A program made the translations under genes and the position numbers. The notes under the pieces were generated by a model. It ran no database searches and was not told the DNA's origin. It saw only the letters and a list, made by a program, of their open reading frames with translations. A DNA stretch of 64,000 nt from Candidatus Lambdaproteobacteria bacterium RIFOXYD2_FULL_50_16 (lineage in GTDB: Bacteria; SAR324; XYD2-FULL-50-16). The DNA is taken from NCBI GenBank assembly GCA_001783695.1, contig MFNE01000030.1, positions 11,884 to 75,883 of the forward strand, read 5' to 3'. Position 1 is the first letter of the stretch. Each line of letters starts with the position of its first letter. Below, in pieces: positions 8,840 to 17,907 of the stretch.

Positions 8840-9226
8840 CGGCCTTATAGAAACCTGGTTAAGGTGAAGGACTCCGATTATGCAAAAGACGGTCCTTTAT
8901 CCCTATAAAAACCCGCGAATTCAACCTGCCTATTAGTCGAGTTTTTAGATGTACCCTAAACCGCTCCCTTTTATAGGGCACTCTCCTTAGGTCAAAGTGC
9001 CTATTTTTTGCATAACCTTCACCCTATATCCAATTTTTGGCGCTTGGTCCTTGATCACTAAGGGTTCAGCGGCAATTTACCCATCAGCAAACCTTTGACC
9101 TTTTTCAAATCTTCCGCTAGGGTGAGGCCAATTAAATTGCTTGGCGAACAAAAAGGAACTTAGTTTATTTTTTGGGTATAAAAACCCAGGGAAAACTTCC
9201 TTGGTCTGCGACGGTACTCGGAACCT
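8840..9226. promoter_or_regulatory. Divergent control region with mirrored sequence boxes
   Basis: These 387 bases separate the leftward ABC operon from the rightward tolC operon and hold no gene. Three boxes occur twice in opposite orientation. GGTGAAGG is at 8863-8870, with its complement at 9016-9023. TTATGCAAA is at 8878-8886, with its complement at 9007-9015. CCCTATAAAA is at 8901-8910, with its complement TTTTATAGGG at 8969-8978. The box order is the same reading inwards from each side, but spacing differs. A related CCCTTTTATGGG is at 2382-2393 in front of the repeat-protein gene. A common regulator of all three transcripts is plausible. I could not assign clean -35/-10 pairs here. Confidence 0.5.
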
Positions 9227-10636
9227 ATGAGGGGAATTGGCGTCTTTTTGCTCTTTTGCATTTGGTTTGCTCCTGAACTAAGGGCGGTAACCCTACAAGA
9301 GACCTTGCAAAACGGTATGGCCTCGGAAGAAGCGCAGTCTGAATTTTCCAGGAGTCACCAGGCGATTGATTATCGGGCAGAGGAGGTGGACGAACTGACC
9401 GTCAAAAGCAAACTGACATCAAAATTTGTCCGCTCTCGTAATGATTTGGCCGACACCCAAGACGTGGCGGTTACCGCTTCAGATAAATTTACTAGACAGG
9501 TCGCCTATACCCAGACCTTTGACATGGGCCTTGAGTGGAGCCTGACCCACTATGACCGAGATGAAAACCCACTTAATTCGGGTTCGTCCAAGTCTTTTTA
9601 TGGCAAGGATATTTTTGATATTTCGATGGCGATTTGGGGCTCAAGACTCGATAAAGAACGGCTGACCTCCCAAAAAAGGGAGATTGAGTTGGAAGGGGAA
9701 CAGGCTAAAACCAGCGGGGTCGAACGGCAGTATCAGGTTGAATTGGCAAAGGCCTATTTGGATTATTATCTGGCTCAACAAGAAGCCCAACGCAAAGCAA
9801 AATTAGCCAATCTGACCTTTCAAAAATTGCAGTTTATGGAATCCATGGCGCGGCGTGACGCTCCCATGGAATATCAAAACCTGCAAATGGAAGCCTTGCA
9901 GGCAAGGCATGAAGAGGCCCAAGCCCAGGTTAGGGCGGAGCATTTTAAACAACTTTTAGAACTCGCCCAAGGTTGGCCGGTTAAAGACGAGGCTCTACTA
10001 GAAGAAGCACGGCCCCGGATGTTAAAGGCAGAAGAATTGGCCAAACTTTACCAAAACGGGGATCAGGTAAAGGTGCTAGCCAGAAAAATTCGCACTGCCG
10101 AGCGGGACCTAGGGATCGAACGGGCAGGATATCAGCCCGAAGTGATTATTGGGGGATTTACGGGCCGCACCAACAACGGCTCCCAGGACGGTTTTAGCAA
10201 AGGAACCTATGTGGAGATCAACTACCGCTTCGGCGGCGGGGGCTGGGAAAAGGCCTCGCGGTTAGCTTTGGAGCTTGAAGAACTAAACCTTGATCTGGTT
10301 GACTTAAAAAATCAGCAGGTGCACCAAGCGGCTGCGGATTCGGCTGAACTCAAGATGGCGGCTGAGATGGTGGTTATCAAGACCAAACAATTAGAGATTG
10401 CCCGGGGGATTACCAAGCAATCGTTGCAATCCTTCGGGGTGGGGCAGCAGGGGCATTTAGAACTGGTTGGCTACCAAGAAAAGGAGATTAACACCGAGGC
10501 TGGATTAGACAAAGCCAAGGTGGATTTATGGAAAAAACTGGCCGATATCGCCCAAAAGGCGGAAGTCGATCTTTTAGAATTGGCCGGATGGCCTAGTTCG
10601 TCTAATCAGCCGGAAAACTTCCCGGCACAACCATGA
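9227..10636 (+). CDS. TolC-like outer-membrane factor of the type I secretion locus
   Basis: This is the outer-membrane channel partner for the HlyD/ABC complex encoded divergently. It has 469 aa with a signal peptide (MRGIGVFLLFCIWFAPELRA, cleavage about residue 20). Long Gln/Glu/Ala/Lys-rich helices follow in two blocks (about 130-270 and 330-450). A beta-hairpin segment before the second helical block (TYVEINYRFGGGGWEKASR) matches the conserved FGGG turn of TolC-family proteins. The start is followed by a hydrophobic core, which supports the chosen ATG. It is the first gene of a rightward operon; the next starts 13 bases after its stop. Confidence 0.88.
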   Translation: MRGIGVFLLFCIWFAPELRAVTLQETLQNGMASEEAQSEFSRSHQAIDYRAEEVDELTVKSKLTSKFVRSRNDLADTQDVAVTASDKFTRQVAYTQTFDMGLEWSLTHYDRDENPLNSGSSKSFYGKDIFDISMAIWGSRLDKERLTSQKREIELEGEQAKTSGVERQYQVELAKAYLDYYLAQQEAQRKAKLANLTFQKLQFMESMARRDAPMEYQNLQMEALQARHEEAQAQVRAEHFKQLLELAQGWPVKDEALLEEARPRMLKAEELAKLYQNGDQVKVLARKIRTAERDLGIERAGYQPEVIIGGFTGRTNNGSQDGFSKGTYVEINYRFGGGGWEKASRLALELEELNLDLVDLKNQQVHQAAADSAELKMAAEMVVIKTKQLEIARGITKQSLQSFGVGQQGHLELVGYQEKEINTEAGLDKAKVDLWKKLADIAQKAEVDLLELAGWPSSSNQPENFPAQP

Positions 10637-10649
10637 TCGAGACTTAACA

Positions 10650-12890
10650 ATGAGATACTGGCTTTCTTTGATCTGCTTAATACTTTTCGCCTCTTCGGCG
10701 ATGGCCAAGGAACTGGTGATCACCCGCGACAATACCCCAGAGTGGAGTTTTGACCGCCCGATCTGGGCTGAACTGGTTTTAGGGGAGGTCGTAGCCCACA
10801 ACCGCGCGGTGGCCAACCTAATGGCTCACTATAAAACCCAACCCTTGCTAAAAGCCTTAAGCGACGAAGAGTCGGCCGCCTTAGGGCATGGCATGGTCTG
10901 GTGGGATTTTCGCGCCTTGCCTAAATACCCTTTAAACAACAGCCATGGCCTCTATTTCGAAGCTAATTTCCGCGCCACCGAAGACGACTTGACCCTCAAG
11001 TCGGGGATGATGCTAAACAAACGGCTTTCCTGGCTTTTAGAACTACGAGAACGTTTAAAAGAGCAACAAAAAGAATTAGAAGACGCCAAGGCTGGACAGT
11101 TTGTTAAAATGGCCCAAGCGACAGACCGGCTTTATAACCTTTTGGGCCAAATCAACGTCAACAGCCCCATGACACCTGCGCCTTTTAAAGACGGTTTAGA
11201 AGCCCTGCTTAACAAGCAGTCCGAAGCCCGCCAAGCGCAAATCCGTGCGATTGAAGACGAGGTTGACCCTTTAGCCCAGCTTAACAAACAAAGGGCCTTT
11301 TTTGAAGCCGAACTCAAACGCAGAGAAGAACTACTGGCACACAACACCCACCTGTTCCCAGTAAAAGACGACGAGGCCGGGCTTTTGGCCCAAGCCGAAC
11401 GGCTCAAAGCTGAATTTAACTTCTTTTTAGGTTCTATCCGCATCTATGAAGCCCAACTTAACCGAGAACGGGCTAGAGCGTTTGAGGAAGTCCGCAGGGA
11501 ACTAAAAGCCAAACAACCAGAACCGCCAGATCGTGAAAAATATCCGGCTCCCGAGGCTTATGCCAAGGCTCAAGAAGAGTTCCGCTCGGCGATTCGGGCT
11601 AGCTTAAAAGAGCTAGAGGTCACCAAAAGGCAAAACCAAGCCTTAGAGGCTTTAAAAGAAGCGGAAGCAAGAGTGTGGTTAGGCGAAATGGCTACCCAAG
11701 TTTTAAAACCACGGCTAGAAGCTTTAAGTAAGTTAAAAAACCAGCGGGTGACCGTAGAGGATAAAGACCTCCGTTTTGTGGTTAAAGGATTGGATAAGGA
11801 AGAGCTAGGGGTTCGTTTTGGTTATAAAGGAGCCAATTGGGACCAGACTTTCCCTTCACAAACGATGTTAAATAAGGACGATTTTACTGTAGCCGGGCTT
11901 TGGCGGCTGGCTAGTCCTGATGAAAAACGGATGTACTTCACCTTTGCCGGGGTAACCCTAACCCACAAGCCCGATTCAAAGACACGGTCCTATGAATTAA
12001 CCGACCCTCTGCCCTTTTCTGAAGAAGCGGTTTACGAAAAATATGCGATTGCCGACACAGATAAAGCCCGGATCGAGACTAAAAACCTCAACTACGCCCA
12101 CCGAATGCAAGACAAGCTCTGGGACAAAGAGCTAGGAATGGAGTTTGTTTTGGTGGACGGTGGCTGTTACCAGATGGGTTGTTCGCCCAAGCAACGTCGC
12201 GACGCCGATGGTAATCTTTATTCTGCCAATGAGTGTGAGGAAAACTCTCAACCTGCTCACGAGGTCTGTTTAGATTCGTTTTTATTAGCCAAGTTCGAGA
12301 TTACTCAAAAAATTTGGGAACAAGTGATGGGCTCCCAACCCTCCAAGTTTGCTAAGGGACCCGATTTCCCGGTCGAGTCGGTCACCTTGACCGACGTGCG
12401 TGCCTTTTTAAGTAAGCTCAAGTCCCAAGGCAAAAACTACCGCCTGCCGACCGAGGCCGAGTGGGAATTTAGCTGTCGAAGTGGCAAACAGATGGACTAT
12501 GGCACCTCTTCGGGCGCGGCTAACCACGATCAAGCCAACTTCGAATACACCGGAGGCCGAGACCGGTGGGGCGAAACCGCGCCCGTGGGCTCTTTCCCGC
12601 CCAACCTCTTGGGGCTTTACGACATGAGTGGCAACGTTTGGGAATGGGTTGAAGATGGCTATGACGCCAACTACTATGCCTCCAGCCCCAAAAACAACCC
12701 TCTCAATCAACAAAGTGGAGCCAACGTGCTTAGGGGGGGGTCTTGGCTAAGCCATAGCTCGAATCTTAGCTGTTACAAACGGGTGATCAACGCCCCCGAA
12801 TACACGAACTTTACCGTTGGTTTTCGGGTGGTCCGCGAGGACGCCGAGGGTAATAAACCTGAAGCGGCTCCGGCGGCCAAGTCCAAGTAA
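10650..12890 (+). CDS. Secreted coiled-coil protein with C-terminal FGE-sulfatase-fold domain
   Basis: It has 746 aa with a signal peptide (cleavage after ...FASSAMA, about 19). The middle (about 120-370) is a long charged helical region rich in Glu, Lys, Ala and Gln. The C-terminus (about 497-735) is a formylglycine-generating-enzyme/sulfatase-modifying fold: MEFVLVDGGCYQMG, RLPTEAEWEFSCR, LLGLYDMSGNVWEW, VLRGGSW and GFRVVR in the canonical order. True FGE has two cysteines near the end; here only one remains (SNLSCYKR), so catalysis is doubtful and binding is more likely. Extra cysteines (CYQMGC, NECEE, EVCLD) could form disulfides in the periplasm. It is encoded directly after tolC and 5 bases before the TerB-like gene, so I infer an accessory of the secretion apparatus or its surface product. 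Confidence 0.82.
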   Translation: MRYWLSLICLILFASSAMAKELVITRDNTPEWSFDRPIWAELVLGEVVAHNRAVANLMAHYKTQPLLKALSDEESAALGHGMVWWDFRALPKYPLNNSHGLYFEANFRATEDDLTLKSGMMLNKRLSWLLELRERLKEQQKELEDAKAGQFVKMAQATDRLYNLLGQINVNSPMTPAPFKDGLEALLNKQSEARQAQIRAIEDEVDPLAQLNKQRAFFEAELKRREELLAHNTHLFPVKDDEAGLLAQAERLKAEFNFFLGSIRIYEAQLNRERARAFEEVRRELKAKQPEPPDREKYPAPEAYAKAQEEFRSAIRASLKELEVTKRQNQALEALKEAEARVWLGEMATQVLKPRLEALSKLKNQRVTVEDKDLRFVVKGLDKEELGVRFGYKGANWDQTFPSQTMLNKDDFTVAGLWRLASPDEKRMYFTFAGVTLTHKPDSKTRSYELTDPLPFSEEAVYEKYAIADTDKARIETKNLNYAHRMQDKLWDKELGMEFVLVDGGCYQMGCSPKQRRDADGNLYSANECEENSQPAHEVCLDSFLLAKFEITQKIWEQVMGSQPSKFAKGPDFPVESVTLTDVRAFLSKLKSQGKNYRLPTEAEWEFSCRSGKQMDYGTSSGAANHDQANFEYTGGRDRWGETAPVGSFPPNLLGLYDMSGNVWEWVEDGYDANYYASSPKNNPLNQQSGANVLRGGSWLSHSSNLSCYKRVINAPEYTNFTVGFRVVREDAEGNKPEAAPAAKSK

Positions 12891-12895
12891 AAGCG

Positions 12896-13483
12896 ATGCA
12901 GTTACTCCGCCTTTTAGATAAAAACCTCGAGATTCGGGTCGCCTATTTAAGTATGGTGGCCCGAATGGCAAGTGCTGATGGCACCTTGGATGACGAAGAA
13001 TTAGCCTTTCTGCGTCATAAATTAGAGGTGTTTGCCATCCCAGAAGCCGAGCAAACCCAAATCTTAACCCCGGCTAAGCTAGACCCAACCGAGTTGCAAG
13101 CGGTTTTTCGAGAATTGGTCAAAGAAAACCTGCATTACAGCTTTTTGCTCGATCTGATTATTATGGCGGTCGCCGATGGGCACATCCAGAACCGGGAGCG
13201 CGAAATGTTGCAAAAGGTTAAGCAATACATTGGCATACCCAGTTCAGATTACCATAACCTTATCAACTTCGCTCAGGCTTCAGCCGGTCGCGACGACATC
13301 GAAAAGATCGATCCCGCTCACCTCAACGTTTTAGAAAGTTTCTACCGCTGGGCCAAAGAATTCTTGGTGCCCCTTTACGACCAAACCGGTTTTGCACTGA
13401 ACCCCAAGGTGGACCAAGACCTCAAGGAACTCTTTGAAGAACTCACCGCTGAAGATCAAGACGAAGACTCGGATTTGCTGTAG
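12896..13483 (+). CDS. TerB-like (tellurite-resistance/DnaJ-associated) domain protein
   Basis: It has 195 aa. The helical TerB-like fold is suggested by two acidic repeats in the expected places, MASADGTLDDEE (about 23) and AVADGHIQNRERE (about 91), each resembling the metal-binding turn of TerB/DjlA N-terminal domains. No signal peptide is present, so it is cytosolic. It starts 5 bases after the FGE-fold gene and overlaps the next gene, so it belongs to the tolC operon. Tellurite resistance is not implied: there is no ter cluster. Its role in this operon is unknown. Confidence 0.7.
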   Translation: MQLLRLLDKNLEIRVAYLSMVARMASADGTLDDEELAFLRHKLEVFAIPEAEQTQILTPAKLDPTELQAVFRELVKENLHYSFLLDLIIMAVADGHIQNREREMLQKVKQYIGIPSSDYHNLINFAQASAGRDDIEKIDPAHLNVLESFYRWAKEFLVPLYDQTGFALNPKVDQDLKELFEELTAEDQDEDSDLL

Positions 13484-14597
13484 AAAAAGTATTACCTACT
13501 TGACCCAAGTCTTTATCTTAGGCTTGCTTAGCCTGACTTTAATTGGATGCAACCCCATGACCTCTTCGGAACAAACTAGAGAATCCAAGATTCAAACCTC
13601 CCCCCAATATCAGGGTAAAAAATTCGTCAATCCCAACGGCGCCCCCCATTATTCATTGGCCGACTTTTGGCTGATGGCTAAAAAATATACGGTTATCCCC
13701 AGGGTCGATCCCAAGCCCATCGGCGAGATTCCGGTGGTGTCGGTGGATCCCAAAGATTGGCTAAATCTGGACCCAAAAGAAGTCTTTTTTAGCTGGCTTG
13801 GGCATTCTAGCCTCCTGATTAGTCTGGAGGGGAAAACGATTTTGGTGGACCCGGTTTTAGAAGAGCGAGCGTCGCCTTTTAGTTGGATTGGGCCCAAACG
13901 CTTCCACCGGGCCCCGGTGAGTGTGGCCGGGTTACCCCCGATTGACGTGGTTTTAATCACCCATGATCACTACGACCACTTAGAAGAGCCCACCCTGCGG
14001 GCACTGGCCCAAAAGGTAGGCCTATTTGTGGTGCCCTTGGGGATTGGGGCACTACTCGAAGAATGGGGGGTAAGCCCTGAAAAATTAGTGGAACTCGACT
14101 GGTGGCAGGCCCATCCGTTTGGACCTCTGACGCTAACCGCGACCCCGGCGATCCATTATTCTAGCCGTAGTTTGTTCGACGCCAACCAGCGGCTTTGGTG
14201 TTCCTTTTCACTGGCAGGGCCGAACCGCAAAATCTTTATTAGTGGGGATTCGGGGTATTTTGCAGGGTTTAAAGAGGTCGGCGAACGACTGGGTCCCTTC
14301 GACTATACCTTCTTGAAGATCGGGGCCTACGACGAGACCTGGAAAGATGTTCATATGACCGCTGAAGAGGCGGTGGCGCAACATCTGGATTTAAGGGGCA
14401 ATCTAATGGTCCCCCTGCACTGGGCCAGCTTCGATATGGCGCTACACCCTTGGTACGAGCCGATTGAGCAGATGCGGGCGGCAGCGGATTTGGCAAGGGT
14501 GCGCTACCTAACCCCCCAAGTGGGACAATTTATTGGCCCCCAACCTCCGCCCCAAACCCTTTGGTGGCAGCCTTTAGCTCCGGGTCACTCCTTTTAG
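13434..14597 (+). CDS. MBL-fold metallohydrolase, NAPE-PLD/UlaG-like, probable lipoprotein
   Basis: This 387-aa metallo-beta-lactamase-fold protein carries LGHSSLLISLEGKTILVDP and the metal motif THDHYDHLE (HxHxDH), with later ligands in SGDSG and PLHWASF. The pattern matches NAPE-phospholipase-D-like/RomA hydrolases (COG2220). A TTG start at 13434 has an SD (AAGGA, 5 bases upstream) and lies inside the TerB-like gene. It gives a Lys/Arg-rich n-region, a hydrophobic stretch and a lipobox (LTLIGC), so the protein is likely lipid-anchored. A TTG at 13500 is an alternative start that would lose the positive n-region. It is the last gene of the tolC operon. The substrate is unknown; phospholipid or N-acyl compounds are the family precedent. 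Confidence 0.83.
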   Translation: MKNSPLKIKTKTRICCRKSITYLTQVFILGLLSLTLIGCNPMTSSEQTRESKIQTSPQYQGKKFVNPNGAPHYSLADFWLMAKKYTVIPRVDPKPIGEIPVVSVDPKDWLNLDPKEVFFSWLGHSSLLISLEGKTILVDPVLEERASPFSWIGPKRFHRAPVSVAGLPPIDVVLITHDHYDHLEEPTLRALAQKVGLFVVPLGIGALLEEWGVSPEKLVELDWWQAHPFGPLTLTATPAIHYSSRSLFDANQRLWCSFSLAGPNRKIFISGDSGYFAGFKEVGERLGPFDYTFLKIGAYDETWKDVHMTAEEAVAQHLDLRGNLMVPLHWASFDMALHPWYEPIEQMRAAADLARVRYLTPQVGQFIGPQPPPQTLWWQPLAPGHSF

Positions 14598-14725
14598 GAG
14601 ATAGGTCGTTTGGCGGTTTTTAACTAGGCCAAGGCCGGCTACGGTTCTCGCACCTTGGCCCGTTCGCCTTGCGCCCAACTCTACCCCGCCCTAAACCCTT
14701 TGTTAACCTGGCTTTAGCCCCAAAC

Positions 14726-14747
14726 AGGCGGGCTTTTGAGCCCGCCT
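14726..14747 (+). terminator. Hairpin after the tolC operon
   Basis: An 8-bp GC-rich inverted repeat (aggcgggc / gcccgcct, loop ttttga) lies about 130 bases past the MBL-fold stop. There is no immediate T-run (ctgggtaaat follows), so it is a weak or Rho-assisted terminator candidate. Confidence 0.4.
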
Positions 14748-14821
14748 CTGGGTAAATAACTTTTGCTTTTTGGGGGGCTCTAGGGATAGAGTGGGGGCAA
14801 CTTGAATTTTGGGAGGGGTTT

Positions 14822-16984
14822 ATGAAAGAGATTTTTGATCCGATGGTTTTATTAACTGCCTTAGGTGTACTGGTTGCTGCCATTGGGGTATTTGTAACCT
14901 ATCTCCAATATGATAAGACAGCCGCCAAGTCCCCAAAAATCGATCCCCAAATCATTCAACTCGATTACCAAAGCTCCATCACAAATTTAGCCCATCCAGG
15001 GATGGGTCTTACAGGGTCCCTTACTCAAATCGGCCAACAGATCAATCATAATTACGGCCTCACGGAATCACAACTACAGGATTTAATTAAAAACGTAATA
15101 AAGACTTTACCTAATGAAAATGAAGCCAGTCAGAAGTTGGAAAAATATATCCGTTTAGCGTCGGAATACAAAGAGTTGGCAGAAAAAAACTTGGCAGGGA
15201 ACAAACTAGCCCAAGAAGCGCAGGAAGCGGTGACTGGTGGGCGGCTCGACGAGGCCTTGGCCCTCTACGACCAATCCGAAGCCGCTTGGGCAGAATTAGG
15301 GGAGCAGGCCAAAGCCTTCCAGGCAGAGGAATACTTTGAGGCCGCCAAGATTTTAGAGTTCCAATGCAAATACCCGCCTGCCCTTCTAAAAATCCAAGCC
15401 GCCCTCCAACTAGCCCCCAACCGTTGGGAGTTTAATAACCTTTGGGGGGTTTTGTTAGTGGATACAGTGGACTATCAAGGAGCGATCCAGGCCTTCCAAA
15501 CCGCCCAAACCCAACTCCCCAACCCCCAAGGGGTGGAAGCGGCGAGCCTATTTAACAACCTGGGTAATGCTTGGAGTGAGCTAGGCGAATATGCCAAGGC
15601 CATCGAATTTTACGATCAAGCCTTGCCTATCTTTAAAAAGGCCCTAGGGCCAGAGCATGTTTCTGTGGCCCAAACCTATAACAACCTGGGTACTGCTTGG
15701 AGTGATCTAGGCGAATATGCCAAGGCCATCGAATTTTACGATCAAGCCTTGCCTATCTATAAAAAGGCCCTAGGGCCAGAGCATGTTTATGTAGCCTCAA
15801 CCTACAACAACCTGGGTTTGGCCTGGGCAGCGCGGGGCGAATATTCCAAGGCCATCGAATTTTACGATCAAGCCTTGCCTATCTATAAAAAGGCCCTGGG
15901 GCCAGAGCATGTTTATGTAGCCCAAACCTATAACAACCTGGGTACTGCTTGGAGTGATCTCGGCGAATATGCCAAGGCCATCGAATTTTACGATCAAGCC
16001 TTGTCTATCTTTAAAAAGGCCCTAGGGCCAGAGCATGTTTCTGTGGCTCAAACCTATAACAACCTGGGTAATGCTTGGAGAAATCTCGGCAAATATTCCA
16101 AGGCCATCGAATTTTACGATCAAGCCTTGCCTATCTATAAAAAGGCCCTAGGGCCAGATCATGTTTATATAGCCCAAACCTACAACAACCTGGGTATTGC
16201 CTGGAGAAATCTAGGCGAATATGCCAAGGCCATCGAATTTTACGAAAAGGATTTGAAAATTACTCTAAAGGCCCTAGGGACAGAGCATGTTTCTATGGCC
16301 CAAACCTATAACAACCTGGGTACTGCTTGGAGTGATCTCGGCGAATATTCCAAGGCCATCGAATTTTACGAAAAGGCCTTGTCTATCTTTAAAAAGGCCC
16401 TAGGGCCAGAGCACGACTATCTGGCTCAAACCTATAGCAACCTGGGTACTGCCTGGAGTGAGCTAGGCGAATATGCCAAGGCCATCGAATTTTATAATCA
16501 GGCCTTGCCTATCTTTAAAAAGGCCCTAGGGCCAGATCATGTATCAGTAGCCCAAACCTATAGCAACCTGGGTACTGCCTGGAGTGAGCTAGGCGAATAT
16601 TCCAAGGCCATCGAATTTTATAATCAGGCCTTGCCTATCTTTAAAAAGGCCCTAGGGCCAGAGCATGTTTATTTAGCCAAAACCTATAACAACCTGGGTT
16701 TGGCCTGGGAAGCGCGGGGCGAATATGCCAAGGCCATCGAATTTTACGATCAAGCCTTGTCTATCTATAAAAAGGCCCTAGGATTGGACCACCCTGATAT
16801 AGCGGGAACCTCCTTAAATCTTGCCCTGGCATACGAGGCTCAAAGTGAGCGGCAAAAGGCCTTAGTTTATGCCCAACAAGGGATGGCGATCTTTGAAAAA
16901 AACTTCGCCCAGCTTAACCCCAACCACCCCGATCTACTTAAAGCCCGCCGAGTCCTAGCCCACATTGAGGGCTCAACCCTCTAG
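14822..16984 (+). CDS. Membrane-anchored TPR protein (kinesin-light-chain-type repeats)
   Basis: It has 720 aa. An N-terminal membrane segment (about 8-27, MVLLTALGVLVAAIGVFVTY) anchors it. A helical linker and less regular TPRs follow, then ten near-identical 42-residue TPR units (about 252-671, for example GEYAKAIEFYDQALPI and YNNLGTAW), the spacing of the kinesin-light-chain TPR class. TPR superhelices bind peptides or proteins; the partner here is unknown. The gene is single, preceded by a GGGAGGGG SD. Its repeat array is nearly identical at DNA level, so repeat number may vary between strains. Confidence 0.88.
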   Translation: MKEIFDPMVLLTALGVLVAAIGVFVTYLQYDKTAAKSPKIDPQIIQLDYQSSITNLAHPGMGLTGSLTQIGQQINHNYGLTESQLQDLIKNVIKTLPNENEASQKLEKYIRLASEYKELAEKNLAGNKLAQEAQEAVTGGRLDEALALYDQSEAAWAELGEQAKAFQAEEYFEAAKILEFQCKYPPALLKIQAALQLAPNRWEFNNLWGVLLVDTVDYQGAIQAFQTAQTQLPNPQGVEAASLFNNLGNAWSELGEYAKAIEFYDQALPIFKKALGPEHVSVAQTYNNLGTAWSDLGEYAKAIEFYDQALPIYKKALGPEHVYVASTYNNLGLAWAARGEYSKAIEFYDQALPIYKKALGPEHVYVAQTYNNLGTAWSDLGEYAKAIEFYDQALSIFKKALGPEHVSVAQTYNNLGNAWRNLGKYSKAIEFYDQALPIYKKALGPDHVYIAQTYNNLGIAWRNLGEYAKAIEFYEKDLKITLKALGTEHVSMAQTYNNLGTAWSDLGEYSKAIEFYEKALSIFKKALGPEHDYLAQTYSNLGTAWSELGEYAKAIEFYNQALPIFKKALGPDHVSVAQTYSNLGTAWSELGEYSKAIEFYNQALPIFKKALGPEHVYLAKTYNNLGLAWEARGEYAKAIEFYDQALSIYKKALGLDHPDIAGTSLNLALAYEAQSERQKALVYAQQGMAIFEKNFAQLNPNHPDLLKARRVLAHIEGSTL
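15575..16834 (+). repeat. Ten tandem 126-bp repeats coding for TPR units
   Basis: Ten units of 42 codons share long identical blocks (aaggccatcgaattttacga and aaaaaggccctagggccaga). Variation is concentrated at a few positions: Ser/Tyr after HV, Asp/Asn/Glu before QAL, Ser/Ala after GEY. The near-identity of synonymous sites suggests recent duplication or gene conversion. Confidence 0.85.
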
Positions 16985-17078
16985 CCCCCCACTCCAAAAC
17001 CTTACGGAGCGTTCCCCCTTGCCAAAGCGGTCTGTACCTGTTGCAATCGGTCTCCGGTTTTTTAATTGGGGTTTTGCG

Positions 17079-17876
17079 ATGTTTCGGTATCTGTTTTGGC
17101 CTATTTTGCTGGTGCTTATTGCCACCCAACCCTTGCCCCTGTTGGCCCAGTCGCTGGCCGAGGTTGAGGGGTTGGCGAAGGACTTTTATTTGCGTGGTGA
17201 ATATTACCGCTCTGTTACCGAATATCAGCGGCTGGCTTTTTATTACCCCCAAAAGGCCGCCCAAGCCCAACTGATGGTGGCCCGCGCCTTGATGGCTGGC
17301 GGGCGGCAAGCCGAGGCGATTGCGCTTTTAGAAAAACGGGTACAGCTTAACCCCTCCGACTGGGAAGCGTTGATGCTTCTAGGTTTGGCGCAACTAGACC
17401 AAGACCAAGCCGCGCCTTTCGGCCTGAGACAAACCCAGGTAGAGGCAGCGATGGCGCATTTTTCGAGGCTGCCTAGCGGTGAGCCAATGCGAGAGCGGCT
17501 ATTTGATCTAAGCCAAGATTGGCGCGAACGCGCGCCAGTTGCCCGCCCCAATCCGGCCTTAGCAGGCGGGCTTTCGGCGGTGATTCCGGGCGCGGGCAGC
17601 GCGTACCTAGGCCGCTGGCGGGAGGGGTCCTACGCCTTTTTGATCACCGGGCTTTTTGCTTTGGGCTCAAGGGAAGCCTACCAAAGCGGCCAGCCCGCTC
17701 TGGGAGCGGTTTTAGGCGGATTTGGGCTGGTGTTTTACGGGGGCAATATTTATTTGGCCGTCAATTCGGCCCACAAGCTTGGCGACCAAAACGAAGCCCA
17801 ACAATTAGAACAGTATAGGCGAAAACAGGGGGCCTTTTTTATCCCTGAACAGCCCCAAAAACCAGGGCGCTACTAA
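17079..17876 (+). CDS. Exported TPR protein with C-terminal membrane segments
   Basis: The track ORF starts at 16965, but the ATG at 17079 begins a signal peptide (MFRYLFWPILLVLIATQPLPLLAQ) and does not overlap the upstream gene; it gives 265 aa. After the signal comes a TPR-like helical region (about 25-150; YYRSVTEYQRLAFYYPQ, ALMAGGRQAEAIALLEK). A C-terminal hydrophobic portion follows, with ALAGGLSAVIPGAGSAYLGR and two further membrane segments. That PGxGxxYxGR motif recurs in small membrane proteins of the DUF5683/TM2-like type. The role is unknown; an envelope scaffold is plausible. Confidence 0.75.
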   Translation: MFRYLFWPILLVLIATQPLPLLAQSLAEVEGLAKDFYLRGEYYRSVTEYQRLAFYYPQKAAQAQLMVARALMAGGRQAEAIALLEKRVQLNPSDWEALMLLGLAQLDQDQAAPFGLRQTQVEAAMAHFSRLPSGEPMRERLFDLSQDWRERAPVARPNPALAGGLSAVIPGAGSAYLGRWREGSYAFLITGLFALGSREAYQSGQPALGAVLGGFGLVFYGGNIYLAVNSAHKLGDQNEAQQLEQYRRKQGAFFIPEQPQKPGRY

Positions 17877-17907
17877 CCTCTAACCTTGACCCAAGTCTAG
17901 GACCTCC

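Noticed and set aside
12600-12870. FGE fold as a diversity-generating retroelement target
   Set aside because: The fold and GFRVVR ending match DGR variable proteins, but I saw no reverse transcriptase and no template copy in the window.
15575-16834. CRISPR-like tandem repeats
   Set aside because: Units are 126 bp, contiguous, in frame and code for TPRs. There are no spacers and no cas genes.
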